Assembly (NCBI GenBank): GCA_021827465.1
Contig: JAKAVX010000189.1
Span: 1-5,800, forward strand
DNA: 5,800 nucleotides
Direction of reading: 5' to 3'
DNA from: Deltaproteobacteria bacterium
Lineage (GTDB): Bacteria > Desulfobacterota_B > Binatia > Binatales > Binataceae
A program made the position numbers and the translations under genes. Every line of letters starts with the position of its first letter. Positions within the stretch are counted from its first letter, which is position 1. The notes below the pieces were generated by a model. It worked only from the letters and a program-made list of their open reading frames with translations. It was not told the origin of the DNA and ran no database searches. Below are positions 5,610 through 5,800 of this stretch, one piece after another.

Positions 5610-5800
5610 TCAGTGCTTTAAAACGACATCCTGGGCGACAAGGGCGTGCAAATCCTGCTGCTGGAAAATACCGGCGACACCACGTGTCAGCGCAACCGAA
5701 AGATCCTGACCCGGCTCATCGTAGATGCCGACTTCGTCCTCGGGACCGAGTCCGAAGCTTCCGATCGGCGGATCGTTGTAGGTGGAGTCGCTGCTGCCCT
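5610..5800 (-). CDS. C-terminal fragment of an unrecognised protein (partial at window edge)
   Basis: One minus-strand frame is open from the right edge for 62 codons and ends at TGA (5610-5612). The visible sequence includes STYNDPPIGSFGLGPEDEV near its start and ends in LVAQDVVLKH. It is acidic and Gly/Pro-rich at first, then likely helical. The residue usage looks like a real protein tail; one of the other two minus-strand frames also meets a stop early. There is no membrane segment or motif that I can name. It is on the same strand as the sugar-phosphate cluster but 159 bp away, with a terminator-like hairpin between, so it is probably a separate transcription unit. I do not recognise the family and assign no function. 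Its start lies outside the window. Confidence 0.6.
   Translation of the reverse strand, partial: GSSDSTYNDPPIGSFGLGPEDEVGIYDEPGQDLSVALTRGVAGIFQQQDLHALVAQDVVLKH

Overview
The window is a GC-rich bacterial segment (roughly 60 % G+C by eye) with all recognisable genes on the minus strand. Read 5'->3' on that strand, a short C-terminal fragment of an unrecognised protein (5610-5800) is followed by a 159-bp gap. Five sugar-phosphate genes then follow with gaps of only 21-46 bp: gnd (NAD-type 6-phosphogluconate dehydrogenase, 4542-5450), zwf (glucose-6-phosphate dehydrogenase, 2984-4510), fbp (class I fructose-1,6-bisphosphatase, 1949-2953), glk (glucokinase, 938-1927) and a DhnA/FbaB-type class I fructose-bisphosphate aldolase (1-891, running off the left edge). 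The spacing and shared strand indicate one operon. I see no RNA gene, mobile element, CRISPR array or integration site.

Together the enzymes suggest an oxidative pentose-phosphate cycle. Glk makes glucose-6-phosphate, Zwf and Gnd oxidise it to ribulose-5-phosphate plus CO2, and aldolase plus Fbp can return triose phosphates to fructose-6-phosphate. 6-phosphogluconolactonase, phosphoglucose isomerase and the non-oxidative branch are not in the window.

Two points stand out. First, the aldolase frame is broken once, by an in-frame amber codon (535-537, codon 119). The 178 codons after it stay open in the same frame and keep the catalytic motifs, so this is a very recent nonsense mutation, a sequence error, or readthrough. 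Second, both dehydrogenases have residues that argue against NADP+ use: Gnd has Asp-Leu-Asp where NADP enzymes have Asn-Arg-Ser/Thr, and Zwf has Ile65 where the 2'-phosphate-binding arginine is expected. The operon may therefore deliver NADH rather than NADPH.

A GC-rich hairpin with a partial T-run lies just upstream of the gnd ribosome-binding site. It could be the terminator of the upstream gene or an attenuator in the gnd leader. The taxon cannot be fixed from this sequence; gene content and base composition fit a soil or aquatic proteobacterium-like or related uncultured lineage, at low confidence. The window is mostly ordinary central metabolism, and I found no clearly new biological system in it.
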